A stretch of 64,000 bases of DNA. Origin: Cunninghamia lanceolata (lineage: Eukaryota; Streptophyta; Pinopsida; Cupressales; Cupressaceae). Every line of letters starts with the position of its first letter. Positions within the stretch are counted from its first letter, which is position 1. Location of the stretch: NCBI GenBank assembly GCA_027924645.1, contig BSBN01001362.1:496001-560000 (forward strand), in the 5' to 3' direction. The position numbers and the translations under genes were made by a program. This document shows positions 22,136 to 33,399 of this stretch, in pieces. Below the pieces are notes generated by a model. It saw only the letters and a list, made by a program, of their open reading frames with translations, was not told the origin of the DNA and searched no databases.

Positions 22136-23840
22136 TGGCCACCCATGCATCTAATGATGTGTGGTTGATTGATTCTGGTGCATCATTCCACATGACCTCG
22201 CATTAAAGCTGGTTCATGAAGTATGAAGAGTTCAATGGTGGAAGAGTGTACCTGGGTGACGATTCTCATCTAAAGATTATTGGTCATGTAAGAGTCTCAA
22301 TCTGATTCCCTGATGGATGAGTGAAGGTGATCACTGGGGTTATGTACATCCCAGGCTTGGCACAGAACCTGCTTTCTGTAAGAATGTTGAATGATGCAGG
22401 TGTGCAGGTTGTCTTTTCGAAGGATGGATGCAAGATGACTAGAGGATCTATGGTGCTTGAGAAGGGTACTCGGAGGGGTACTTTGTTTTAGCTGGAGGCA
22501 TGCACTACACAGTGCAATAGTTCTTCTGACTTGAAGAAAAGAGCTATAGTCACTTCATCCCCACCATTTGAATGAGCAATGAAGAAATATGTTGTAAAAC
22601 ATTCTAATGGTAGTGCACATGCTTTGGAAGTTAAGCTTCCTACTGAAAAGACTATGTTATGGCATTTGAGATATGGCTACATTAGTGAGAAGGGTCTTAG
22701 AACCCTGAAAAATAAAAACCTCATTGAGGGGTTAAATGATTTTAATCTCAAGTTCGACTTTTACAAACATTGTGTATATGGAAAGCAAAACCATGTTCAG
22801 TTTTACTCTAGTTCTCACAAGTCTCCTGGTGTATTGGATCTTATTCATTTTGATGTATTTGGTCCTATTAATGTTCCTTCAATTTCCAAATCTGTATATT
22901 TTGTATCTTTCATAGATGATTATAGTAGAAGGACATGGGTTTATTTTATCAGAAGCAAGACTAAAGTCTTTAGTCAGTTTAAAGAGTTTAAAGCCTTTGT
23001 TGAAAATCAGACTAGTAAAAAGATTAAGTGTTTGAGAACTGATAACGGTGGTGAGTTTGTTCGGTAGAGTTCAATAAGTTCTATAAAGAACAAGGGATTG
23101 AAAGACATAAGACAACTCCATACACCCCATAGCAAAATGGAGTTGCAGAGATGATGAACAGGACATTGATGGAGAAGGCTATGAGTATGCTTAGTGGAGC
23201 AAGCCTCAAACAAAAGTTTTGGGCTGAAGCTATTGCCACTGTTTGCTACCTGGTAAACAGGTCTCCTACATCAGCTCTTGTTGGTAAGACACCTATGGAG
23301 GTGTGGTCTTGTAAGAAGCCTTCAATTAGACATCTTCATGTTTTTAGTTGTGAGGCATATGCACAAGTGCCTAGGGAGAAATGGTCTAAATTGGAGAACA
23401 AGGTTGTTAAGTGTATTTTCATTGGCTATGGTGTTGGTGTGAAAGGATACAAGCTTTGGGATCTTGTGGCTGAAAAAGTGTTATATAGTAGAAGTGTTAT
23501 CCTCAGAGAGCTAACACCTTCTTCTGTTGTTCTACAGCTAGAATAGACAGAAAAGAAAGAAGATGTGGTTCAATTTCCTTCTACCCCTCAGAAGACTAAA
23601 CCGACAAACCCTGTGAGACCTGATGATGAGGAGAGCTCTAGCAGCTCTGAAAGGTTAGAAGAAGAAGAAAAACCTCAACCTCAGCCATTGAGGAGGTCTA
23701 CATGAACAAAAAAGAAACCTGATAGGTTTGGTTATTCATTACTTGATTCTAGTAGTGCTTTTGCTTTACTTGCTAACACTAATGAGCCTAGAACTGTGAA
23801 AGAGGCTATGGGCATGAAAGCTACAGGTTCCTAGAAGGAC
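22136..23840 (+). pseudogene. Element F protease and integrase
   Basis: Protease motif VWLIDSGASFHMTSH, with the catalytic Asp intact, is followed by a TAA. The integrase zinc region has both histidines, but its first Cys is Tyr (DFYKHCVYGKQ). The catalytic core carries IHFDVFGP (first Asp), LRTDNGGEF (second Asp) and QNGVAEMMNRTL (Glu). Several TGA and TAG stops, among them near 22305, 22318, 22490 and 23065, inactivate it. The block ends in a serine/glutamate-rich linker. Confidence 0.85.
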
Positions 23841-23843
23841 GCC

Positions 23844-25340
23844 ATGGAAGATGAGATGGCCTCTTTGGAGAATAATAAAACATGGGACTTGGTGCCTTTT
23901 CCTGAAGGATGGAAACATGTTGGATGCAAATGGGTGTTCAAGAAGAAATTTGGTGCAGATGGCAGTGTTGAAAAGTACAAGGCTAGTTTGGTTGCGAAGG
24001 GGTACTCACAAGTGGAGGGAATTGATTATGGTGAAATTTTCTCTCTCGTTGCAAAGTTGGCATCCATTCAGTTCTTGTTATCTCTTGCAGCTTCTTATGA
24101 CTTAGAGGTAGAACAGATGGATGTGAAGAAAGCTTTCCTTCATGGTGAATTGGAGGAAGAGATTTACATGTCACAGCAAGAGCATTACATAGAGAAAGGT
24201 AAAGAAAATTTCGTTTGCAAGTTAAAGAAGTCTTTGTATGGTATGAAGCGGTCTCCTAGGATGTAGTATATGAAATTTGATGCCTTTGCATTGTCCACTA
24301 GATTTCTGAGATCAAAATCTAATCATTGTGTGTATTACAAGTTTGACAATGATCGCATTCTCATTATTGCATTGTATGTTGACGATATGTTGTTGATTGG
24401 GAATGGTAAGAATATGATGTCTGATTTGAAGTCTCAGTTGTCAGCATAGTTTGAGATGAAAAATCTAGGGGCAACTAGGTACATTCTGGGAATGGAAATC
24501 AGAAGAGACAGAGCTAATAGAAAACTTTGGTTAAGCCAAAGTAAGTATGTGAAGACCGTGTTGGATAGGTTTAGCATGGCAGATTGTAGACCATTATGTG
24601 TTCCTATTTCATTGGGGACAAAGTTGTCTATTAATGATTGTCCAAAATATCCTAGTGAGGTGCAGGACATGAGCAGAGTACCTTATGCTAGTGTTGTTGG
24701 TAATTTGATGTATGTTATGGTCTGCACAAGACCAGACATTGTCTAAGCAATGGGAGTCTTTACTCGATTTATGGCTAATCCTGGATGAGTACATTGGGAT
24801 GCAGTTAAGCGAGTGTTCAGATATTTGAGGGGTACTTCTAAGTATTCCATATGCTATCATGGTAATGCTATAGGACCTCCGCATTTAGTTTGTATTTGTG
24901 GATTCATGGATTTTGATTGGGCAGGTGACATTGACAGTAGGAGATCCACCAGTGCCTATGTGTTCACTATTTTTGGTGGTGCAATTAGTTGGATGAGTAA
25001 GCGACAACCTATGGTTGCTTTTTTCATGATAGAAGCTGAGTATATGGCAGCAACTCATGCTTGCAATGAAGCCATTTGGCTTAAGAGATTGTGTTCAAAT
25101 ATTGGTGTTGATGCAGGACAGATTATGATCTGTTGTGACAGTTAGAGTGTGATTTGCCTAGCAAAAAATCCAATTTTCCATGCCAGAATAAAGCATATTG
25201 ATGTACAGTTCACTTCATGTGAGACATGGTAGAGGATGGAAAGATGAATTTGGAGAAGGTAGATACTTTGAAGAATGTTGCAGATGCATTAACGAAACCA
25301 ATGGGCACAAAGAAGTTTAGATGGTGTTTAGAGTCTATGG
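23844..25340 (+). pseudogene. Element F reverse transcriptase and RNase H
   Basis: RT opens with AMEDEMASLENNKTWDLVPF and keeps KWVFKKKFGADG, QMDVKKAFLHGELEEEIYM and the catalytic YVDDMLLIG at about 24375-24400. RNase H is marked by DFDWAGDIDSRRSTSAYVFT and IEAEYMAATHACNEAIWL. Stops at about 24265, 24448, 24745 and 24787 are mostly of types explained by C-to-T change. The frame ends with ADALTKP-like sequence shortly before the 3' purine tract. Confidence 0.85.
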
Positions 25341-25400
25341 GCCTCTCGGCCTATAGCAGTTAAATCCTATTATTTCTATTGGCTCTTACGAGGTGTTTGA

Positions 25401-25412
25401 CAAGTGGGAGAA
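25401..25412 (+). other. Polypurine tract of element F
   Basis: CAAGTGGGAGAA directly before the 3' LTR. It would prime plus-strand DNA synthesis. Confidence 0.75.
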
Positions 25413-26466
25413 TGTTGGGAATTAAAGTGTCTCAACCTTGGTAATTCCTTGTATTATTTTCATTGTATTTATTTATTTATTTCCTATTGTGTAATTAGGA
25501 TACAAATCATGTGTTGTCATCTTGTGCGAGTTGGAACGGTGATGTGTCATCCTACATGGAAGATGACCACATGTAAATTTGTCCTCACATGAGGAGATAG
25601 GCATCCCACTTAGTGGTAGGAATATTTTTCCATGTGTTGGCATCTTGGATAGTGTGTAAGGGAATATTGACCGAAACAGTCATGATAGATTCCTATGACA
25701 GTTCTATGACATGTAAGAGTCAGAAATAGAAGATTCTATGACAGGTGAAGACATGTGTCGAGAAACATCTTGGAAGAAGGCATCTTTGGGCACCCCAAGG
25801 TGGGTTATGACATGTTGTAAGAGAATATGATATTCATAGCCTGTGTATGACAGATTCTCTTACAACTATAAGTTATGACAGCTATGACAGATTCTTGATG
25901 GTTGTAAGAGTCGTAAGAGCATCTATCATTGCCCATCTTGGGAACAGGTGACCTCTTTGGGATGGTGTGACATGACAAGTGTTAGGAACATCCTACAGTG
26001 TTGGACAAGTGTCCATAGGTGTGGGTTTTGGGCCATGACGCCATGTTGGATGCCCATCTCAAGATAGAGCCATTTTTGCCGTGTATGTTTTATATAAACA
26101 GGTGCTTTGTAGAGGAGATGTATTATGTGATTGACAGGTACTGTCATGCTGCCGGTTTATCTCTAGATATGAGTGTTGAAGACTCCTGCAAGAGCATTGG
26201 CTCTATAACTGTATTGTAACCTTCATTGTTTATGGAATACATTTGAGTTGTGTTTTGGAGTGTGGGGTTTTTCACCCATAAGGGTTTTCCCCACATATAT
26301 CTTGTGTCTCTCTCTTCTATCTCATTTCTATGTGTATGTGTTTTATGTAATATCTCCATTGTTGTTGATAACATTCTGTAATTGTAAACGATAAAACAAA
26401 TTTGCACTCTTCTCTCCTCTTTAGATTAGTGTAGGAAATGATTTCCGCACTCCTAGCTTCTTTTTA
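25413..26466 (+). repeat. 3' LTR of element F
   Basis: Starts TGTTGGGAATTAAAG and ends CTAGCTTCTTTTTA, where the canonical CA has become TA. Collinear with 20139-21191 apart from point changes and very small indels. Confidence 0.9.
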
Positions 26467-26471
26467 GTTAG

Positions 26472-27290
26472 TTGCTAGAGTAACACTAGCCTAGAGCACG
26501 GTATAGGTACTATGGTTGTTCTACATGGAAACATTTTGTTACAAGGAATTGTTTCATAGGGACTTGTTTTAGTAATAGAGGAGGGGATGGTGTCGATGGT
26601 TGTACATGGACTTGTTTCTATGTTCATTAATCCTCCTTAGATTGGATAAAATTCTCCATGTCAATGCACTTGCATTTTTAGGAAGGAGGTCGTGAAGTGG
26701 CAATAACCTTGCCCTTGTCTCATTTGTGTGGTTGCAAATGTTCTAGTGTTAGATGGTTGCACCTGAGTATAAGTTTGGTTTGGTAGTGGTGGTGACCAAG
26801 GGCAAAGTCACTATGATAGGAGCACCATTCAATAGCTAGAGCCCCTCATGCTTGATGTATTATTTTTTAGGACATGGAAGTTGGGTGGGATAACATGACT
26901 CAACTGTATTAGGGTATAGGTCATGGAAATGATGGAAGTAAATCTCAAGAGTTACATCTAGGAACTCCTAAAGTAAGGCAAGAGTGATGAATGACTATTA
27001 GTGCACTAAAGAAGAAGTGCTCCCATTGGGCCATAAGCCATACATGCTTTGATGTGGAGCATGTATGAGTAGAAACCAACATAAAATCTAAGAAATATTG
27101 CATGGTGCACTCCTCCAGCTCTTTCTCAATGACCTCTTCACCCAAAAACAACCCATATTACTCCAACATATGAAGGATGAGAAGCATTCCATAATGGAAC
27201 TCAACACTATGATCCCAAGATTCTTTCTTGTTAAGGATCGTATCATTGGTGATGAATTTGAAGTAGTCATAAACTACTCCATTCACCCTA
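26472..27290. other. Unassigned non-coding stretch
   Basis: Continuation of the sequence left of element F. Stops in all frames; no domain or repeat pair seen. It is interrupted at 27296 by element G and resumes at 30871. Confidence 0.5.
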
Positions 27291-27295
27291 AATGG

Positions 27296-27743
27296 TGTTA
27301 GAAATCTAAAACAGATGAATAACCCAAGAACTTTTTAAGAGAGATTCTAATCTACAAAAGAGTTGTAAATGCATAAACAAAAGCAAACCAGTGATTCTGA
27401 GAGATATGTAAATGTTAGGATGAAAGAATTGCATTACAAGCTCAAAGAAGAAGCTACAAAAGATTGGTAGAATTGCCATACAAGATGCAAAGTACAAGCT
27501 AGGTAGTGAGTTTATATAAACCAGGGAGAGGGGTGGAGGTAGAAAAATTGACCAATAGAGAGAGACCACCAAATGGTCTAAACATAGTAAATGTATCTCC
27601 TTCATAGGATGGTGACACCTCAAATGACCCACTCACCTAATTAAATTCACTTTATTAACCTAAGAAAGCTTAATAAAAGTGTAGGAAAACCTAGGAAATA
27701 GTAAAATAAATAACCCACTAGGAAATAAAAACCTACACTAACA
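27296..27743 (-). repeat. 3' LTR of element G
   Basis: 448 bp, followed at 27744 by CCCCCTTAAG, the purine tract on the minus strand. It holds about 115 bp (around 27475-27590) that are missing from the other LTR. Confidence 0.85.
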
Positions 27744-28388
27744 CCCCCTTAAGCATAGCTTAGGTGGGTGAAAAGATGGGTCCTGGCAAATGAAGCCTGA
27801 TGAGGTACCCATGTACAATGAATTCTCCCCCAAAGATAAGAAGCCCCTCCCTAACAAAGGAAAAGAAGTCCCCCCACAAGTAGAGAGATAACACCCCCCA
27901 AAATATGGAGAGTGAAAGAGACTATGAAATCCCCCCACAATAAAGTAGCTCATGTGCCAAATGAGGATACTCATATATGAATGTTCAAGATGATCCATTT
28001 GTGGAAAATGAAATTTCTTCCCTTAGGAAGAAACAATTCCAATGGTGAATGTTAAAGAAACTCCCACTTGAAGAAGCAAGGTGAGGTAGGAAGTCTCTTG
28101 ATGTATCCTATCTCAGAACTTTGCTCAAGTGTCCCCATGTGAATATCAAAAGATACCTCAATGCACAAAGGTAGAAGCAATCCAATCCCCATGTGTAGAA
28201 CCAAGAGGTACAAGATCCAAAGACAGGGAAGATGGGATAATAGTGATGAAATGAATGTCATCAAAGAGGAGTTGATTATCATCAAGAGTGTCATCCATAT
28301 CCGAAATGTGGGATTCTACAAACAAACAAAATATGTCTGGTAGAAATTGGTTCCAATGAAGTGAATCCAAAAGACATATATGACCCTT

Positions 28389-28811
28389 CTACAAAGAATC
28401 ACTAGAAGTTCTTGAAGAAGCAACTCTAAACCCTGAAGTAGCAACAAGTATTGCAGGTGTGTCCTTAATTATAGATGGGGCATCAATGTATGTCAACCAA
28501 ATAGATTGATCATCCCATGATGATGAGTCCACACAAGATGGGGCAACATATGTCTCAGTATCATCCATAAGAGCTTGGTCATCTAAGGAAACATCACTAT
28601 TAGATGAAGATCTAAAGTCTCCATACAACTGTTGGATGATGGTCCAAGCAATGAAAGGGCACTTAGTGTGCTCTGTGTGATGTATAATATTCTCAAAAAT
28701 AGCAATACATATTAGTCCATAGACCATATCATTATTGTTAAACCAAGCATTATTCATGGTCACTTGGCTCATGAACGAGTCCAAGGAGATAAGGCAATAG
28801 ATCCTTCTCAA
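28389..28811 (-). pseudogene. Copia-type gag fragment in element G
   Basis: A 140-codon frame on the minus strand includes MVYGLICIAIFENIIHH and FIAWTIIQQLYGDF. This is the pattern of the middle of Copia Gag, where a helix with small hydrophobic residues is followed by AW-x-x-L-x-x-x-(Y/F)-G. It then becomes serine/aspartate-rich. No zinc knuckle follows. It suggests that G derives from a Copia element whose pol was lost. Confidence 0.45.
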
Positions 28812-29744
28812 GACAGTGATTCTCTATCCCCTATTTCCAAGACAAATAGTTCTCTCAAGTTAGCTTGACAATAGAAGGGTGGAATTGAATACCAAAATCC
28901 ATGATGAAACCCCCCTCCAAAATGGAACTTTATCTCAGTTCATGATTACAAAAATCCTCTAAAAGATTCCCTTATAACTCAATCAAATAACACCCCCAAG
29001 TAAATATGATTTGGCACTTTATATTTTAGTGCAATTACAGTTGCCACTAGCAAGAGATGTTAAGTGGACTTGATCTTAATGATTTACAAATTCTCAACAA
29101 ATGAGTATATGTTGTAAATACAATACTGGAATAAAACCAAGTGAAACAAATAGTACCACTGCAAAGTACATGAACAATCATGCACTTTCAAAAAAGAATC
29201 ACCTCGGTCTAAGCTTGTATGTGAAAGTTATGAGTCTTTAAAGTTCCCAAAATGAGAACTATGCAATGTCACCTGTGAGAATTTGTAATTTTTGGAAAAT
29301 CCATGCACCAAAATAAAAAAATGTCTACACCAACACAGAGTGCAAAACATTAGTTCAAATAAAAAAATGTACTCAAAAAAGAGGTCGTGAGCCCAATATA
29401 TCAGCCTCTAAAGTTTGTCTTCAAATCCAAAAATTCCAACAAAGAGGGGTCTGAGTTTTCAGAAAATCTCTTGCCACCAGATTTGATAGTGTCGCTAAGT
29501 TTAGAACCCTCTATCCAAATTAGAACTCTTCCAAAATATCCAATCTCCAAATAAAAATAGGTGTAACTAGTTTTAGCAAGACTGTCAAATTTGTTGCCAA
29601 AATGTGGTGGAGATGCCAAATATACTGGCACAAAACCCAAAAAAAGGCACAGAGACCAAAAAATATAAACTATTTACATTAAAGGCCAAAAGGCCAATGT
29701 GCATGAAGGAGGGTCAAATAAAATAAGGATTTTTAACCCTATAA

Positions 29745-29905
29745 AGGGGTGAGCGCACCCTTTAAAAAAGTTCTAGCCTTTATGAGGTTGTAAGCCTCTT
29801 AAAAGAGGTTGCCGCTTTGAAAAAGAGTCGCCTTACTTTGGGTGCAAGGCTTGAGCCCTGGTACACCTGCAACCTGGTAAGGGGCTTGCACAGGCCTACA
29901 TATCA
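29745..29905. other. Hairpin-rich block in element G
   Basis: Several self-complementary pieces lie close together: AAAGGGGTG with CACCCTTT (loop AGCG), CCTCTTAAAAGAGG, and GGCTTGAGCCC. TGCAAGGC-type and GGGGCTTGCA words also pair. The block is more GC-rich than its surroundings. GGCTTGAGCCC resembles an RNA polymerase III B box, so a SINE or tRNA-derived origin is possible but not shown. Confidence 0.35.
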
Positions 29906-30526
29906 TATATGTTTTTTGAACTTTTTAACAAAGCCTTTACTTAAAAATCGTGATTTTAATATTTATTTTAAATAGAAATTTAAAATCACAGAAAAATATT
30001 TAAAAATTATTTTTTTGAAAAATGGTACAACCTTACCTCGGTATGCGTGTTGGGGAGGCCTATGGTCTTTTTGGCAAAAACATTTTTCCAAAAATTCTTT
30101 CAGCATCGAAAGTAGTCAAATTTTATATCAATAAGGGTTTTGGGGCCTTTTGGACGCAATTGTGAGGTCCTTTTGGCCTGAAAATGCCATATTTGAAAGT
30201 TGTTTGCCATATCTAAGCTTCAAACAATCCCCAAATAATAAATTGGATGCAATGAAAGCCAATCTTGACTTTCTCGATCCTCTTGGACATGTTGGAATAG
30301 TCAAAAATACTGCCAATATAATCAAAATAGTTGCAATCACCTAGATCTCTCAAAATGCATATGCAAAATAAAGAGGTTAATGGGTATTGTAAATCCTTTC
30401 CAATTCTCTAGATTGTTGAAAAATGCAAGAGAAGAGCATACGATAATTACAAGGTCTCACAAAAAACTCAATATCTCAATCAAGAATCTATGAACTCAAA
30501 ACTCTCAAAACAAAATCTCTGATACC

Positions 30527-30537
30527 ATGTTAGAAAT
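30527..30537 (-). other. Primer-binding site of element G
   Basis: CTCTGATACCA on the plus strand, TGGTATCAGAG on the minus strand. This is the initiator-Met tRNA type and is directly adjacent to the right LTR. Confidence 0.85.
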
Positions 30538-30870
30538 CTAAAACAGATGAATAAACCAAGAAATTTTTAAGAGAGATTCTAATCTACAAAAGCTTTAAAA
30601 TCATAAACAAAAGCGAACTAGCGATTCTGAGAGATATGCAAATGTCAGGATGACAGAATTACATTATGAGCTCAAAGAAGAAGCTACAAAAGATTGGAAG
30701 AATTGCCATTTAGTAAATGTAACTCCCTTGTAGGATGGTGGCACCTCAAATGACCCACTCACCTAATTAAACTCACTTTATTAACCTAAGCAAACTTAAT
30801 AAAAGTGTAGGAAAGACTTAGGAAATAAGAAAATAAATAACCCACTAGGAAATAAAAACCTACATTAACA
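30538..30870 (-). repeat. 5' LTR of element G (with internal deletion)
   Basis: 333 bp, collinear with the left LTR except for the missing segment of about 115 bp between GAATTGCCAT and AGTAAATG. Confidence 0.85.
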
Positions 30871-33390
30871 AATGAAACATAAGTTGTTTTGAGTAGAATT
30901 TTGTTCACACACACTTTATGAATCAACTTCACCCCAAAAATTATGTAGGCGGCCTTGACTTGACATTGTGGGATTTCTACAACTTTAATGCCTCAACCAC
31001 TTGACTTTGGACCAAGGAATAGACTAGATCTTTATCATATTTTGCTTTTAACGTGGCATCAAGGTTGACACAAGTCATAGTTGTGTCCTCCCATGCTTGG
31101 GCACAAGGTAATGCATTAAGCTCAAACACAAATAGTGGGGTGAAAAAGATAGATTTAACATTAAGGTAAAGGATCCCATTGTGGAAGTAGCTAAAAAGAA
31201 ACCAAACCAAGGATCCAAGGGTGCCGAAGTAATGGAGTTGGTACAAGTGCATGACACTAGTGTGAGTAAGAATTTATCATCCAAATTCTAGTGCCATTTC
31301 AATTTCCTTGTGTGCTAGTTGTAGAGATGCTTTCCCAATATAATGGTGAGCACATCATTGATCTTGGGGAAAAAATGGTTAGTGTCCTTGATTTTATAGA
31401 GATTAAATCCACCCATAAATCTTCTTTCTAACAACTCAATGAATTTTCATTAGCTTTAACAACTTAATAAAATTTCATTAGGTTAGGTTCAATGTTGTAT
31501 GCAGGTTGAGATCCACTAGGATTAGGCTTCCTAGTATCTCCCTATGTAGTTTAAACCAAAATGGACCTACCTTGACCTCAAGCTTGTCTTAACCCATGAG
31601 GATCCATGGTAGCTACGTTGAGAAAACAATTTTCGCATAATTCACTAAGAGCTATAGCACCAAAAATCTTAACAAAGTTTAGCTTTTAGGGAAAGATTGA
31701 AATCTAGATGTGTGTTATTGGAAATTGGAGATCATTTATATCCATGTAAAAGAGATGGGGCATTAATTTCTCATTATCAAAGGTGTTTTAAAAATACATG
31801 CAATAAAACCCTCAAATTAATTAAAATCCTTGTCATCATCTACACATCCAATCAACAACTGAGAAACATTGGTAAATGTCAATGAAGTGGCATTCATCTA
31901 CACTCTTTTACACATTAATATGTTGCACCACATACTTGGGCAAGACCCACTAGTATAAATTCAACCACTTACTATGAGCCTCACAGCATGACTATCATTA
32001 GGGTCATGCAATAACTACAACTATATAGCTCTTCCAATGGTAGCAACTTTCAAAAAGAACCAAATCATTCTTTCAAAACCTAATTAATTTGCATGTGATT
32101 CACCTGATATGTGTGTAGAGAATGATTATTAAAAATTAGGCACATTCAATATTGTTGATGTCACAAGTTAGCTAGAAGTAAGGTGGGCATCCCCATGAAA
32201 TCATATAGTTGCCTTCACTTTGTGATGTGGCATCATTTTTCATACCAAGGCCATTGAAATAGTGTACATATGTGTTGTTTTAACTATGACCTTTGCACAA
32301 AAATCACACATTCTCTTCAAAGGTGCATTATTAGACTGTGTGCCTCTAATTGATTTAATTCCTAAGAAAATATGGGAATGATGCTTCATTATAGACAAAT
32401 GAATTGATATCCTCATGTAATGAGGCATAGTAAGGTAAATGTGCACTTTTCCAAAGTTTCACCATTCTTTAAGTACTAAAACCTACATTTTAATTGGATC
32501 TGTGACCTTAACAACCTACTAGGTATTCTCGGGTGCATGCATAGGGGATCCAAATTGCACAATATATCTTAACAAAGATTCAAGGCACCATATTTGCATC
32601 AATTCTTGGTCACCATCACAAAAATATGTATTCCATCTACATACTACATTATAAAGTACTAGAACAAACTTACATCATGAGGATGTGCAAACAAAAGGCC
32701 ACCAATATTAATATTCAAAGTAATCCTATTAACAGAACTAAGTAACTATTAATTTAAATTATTTGCAATGGTTTCAAGATGCTTTAAAATAATTAAATAC
32801 ATAATAAAATAGAGACACAATGCCATAAAAATTGAATATAGATTATGTAAAAAGTGGGTAGTACGATCTTATTATCAAGTTTTTAGAAATGAGAAATGAA
32901 ATTTTAAGTCATTCATGACTATTCTACAAAATGCTTGAGGTGACTTCCATTGAACTTTCCCAACATCGAGTGTCTCCAAGTTAATGGTGTCATTCAGTGT
33001 GATATTACAAAATAGATATGAGCCAAGCCAACACACTTTCAATTTCTTGGGGTGACACTAAAATCTACTTTCAAACAATAATACCATGCCATTGGGCTAA
33101 AATTACTAATGCTTGATATGGTGATCATTCCATTAATTATGTTCATGTTTCTCTACATGTTGGCTCTATAGTTCCAAGAATCATTTATACGTAAATGCTC
33201 CAACTCAAATAGTTGTGCACATAGTGAATAGCCTTAGCCAACTATGTCAATATGCAATGAGAAATATTTGTAAAAGGAACTTGAATAGAACAATTACTTC
33301 TTTTCCACACACCAATTGTAAAGGTGTGTGACTTGTGAGTCACTTGGAAGTGGTATAGTAATCCTAGAGTATGACAAAAACACAATTAAC
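30871..33390 (-). other. Probable 3' part of element H, no clear domain
   Basis: Non-coding, stop-rich sequence. It lies downstream, in minus sense, of the decayed Gypsy pol of element H and probably represents its integrase end, untranslated region and LTR, but I can align nothing with confidence. Confidence 0.3.
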
Positions 33391-33399
33391 CCAATCCTT

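Larger units (their letters stand above)
20139..26466 (+). mobile_element. Element F: complete, decayed Copia element (Tork/Tnt1-like)
   Basis: Two LTRs of about 1053 bp, a primer site ATTGGTATCAGAGCC, the order gag, protease, integrase, RT, RNase H, and a purine tract before the 3' LTR. The flanks carry GTCAG (20134-20138) and GTTAG (26467-26471), a 5 bp target duplication with one C-to-T change. The LTRs differ by about 5% in the first 370 bp by eye, so this is an older insertion than K. The Tork-type call rests on motifs such as YVDDMLLIG and LGATRYILGMEI. Confidence 0.9.
27296..30870 (-). mobile_element. Element G: non-autonomous LTR element (3.6 kb)
   Basis: Direct repeats at 27296-27743 and 30538-30870 both begin TGTTAGAAATCTAAAACAG and end CCTACA(C/T)TAACA. 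A primer site (CTCTGATACCA on plus, TGGTATCAGAG on minus) lies beside the right copy and a purine tract (GGGGG on minus) beside the left, which sets the orientation. Flanks AATGG and AATGA are a target duplication with one transition. The 2.8 kb interior lacks protease, integrase and RT, so the element depended on enzymes from elsewhere. Confidence 0.85.

Noticed and set aside
20755..26219. Similar 63-66 codon ORFs in both LTRs of element F (20755-20946 and 26019-26219)
   Set aside because: Their similarity follows from LTR duplication. They have no recognisable domain and lie across the promoter/leader region.
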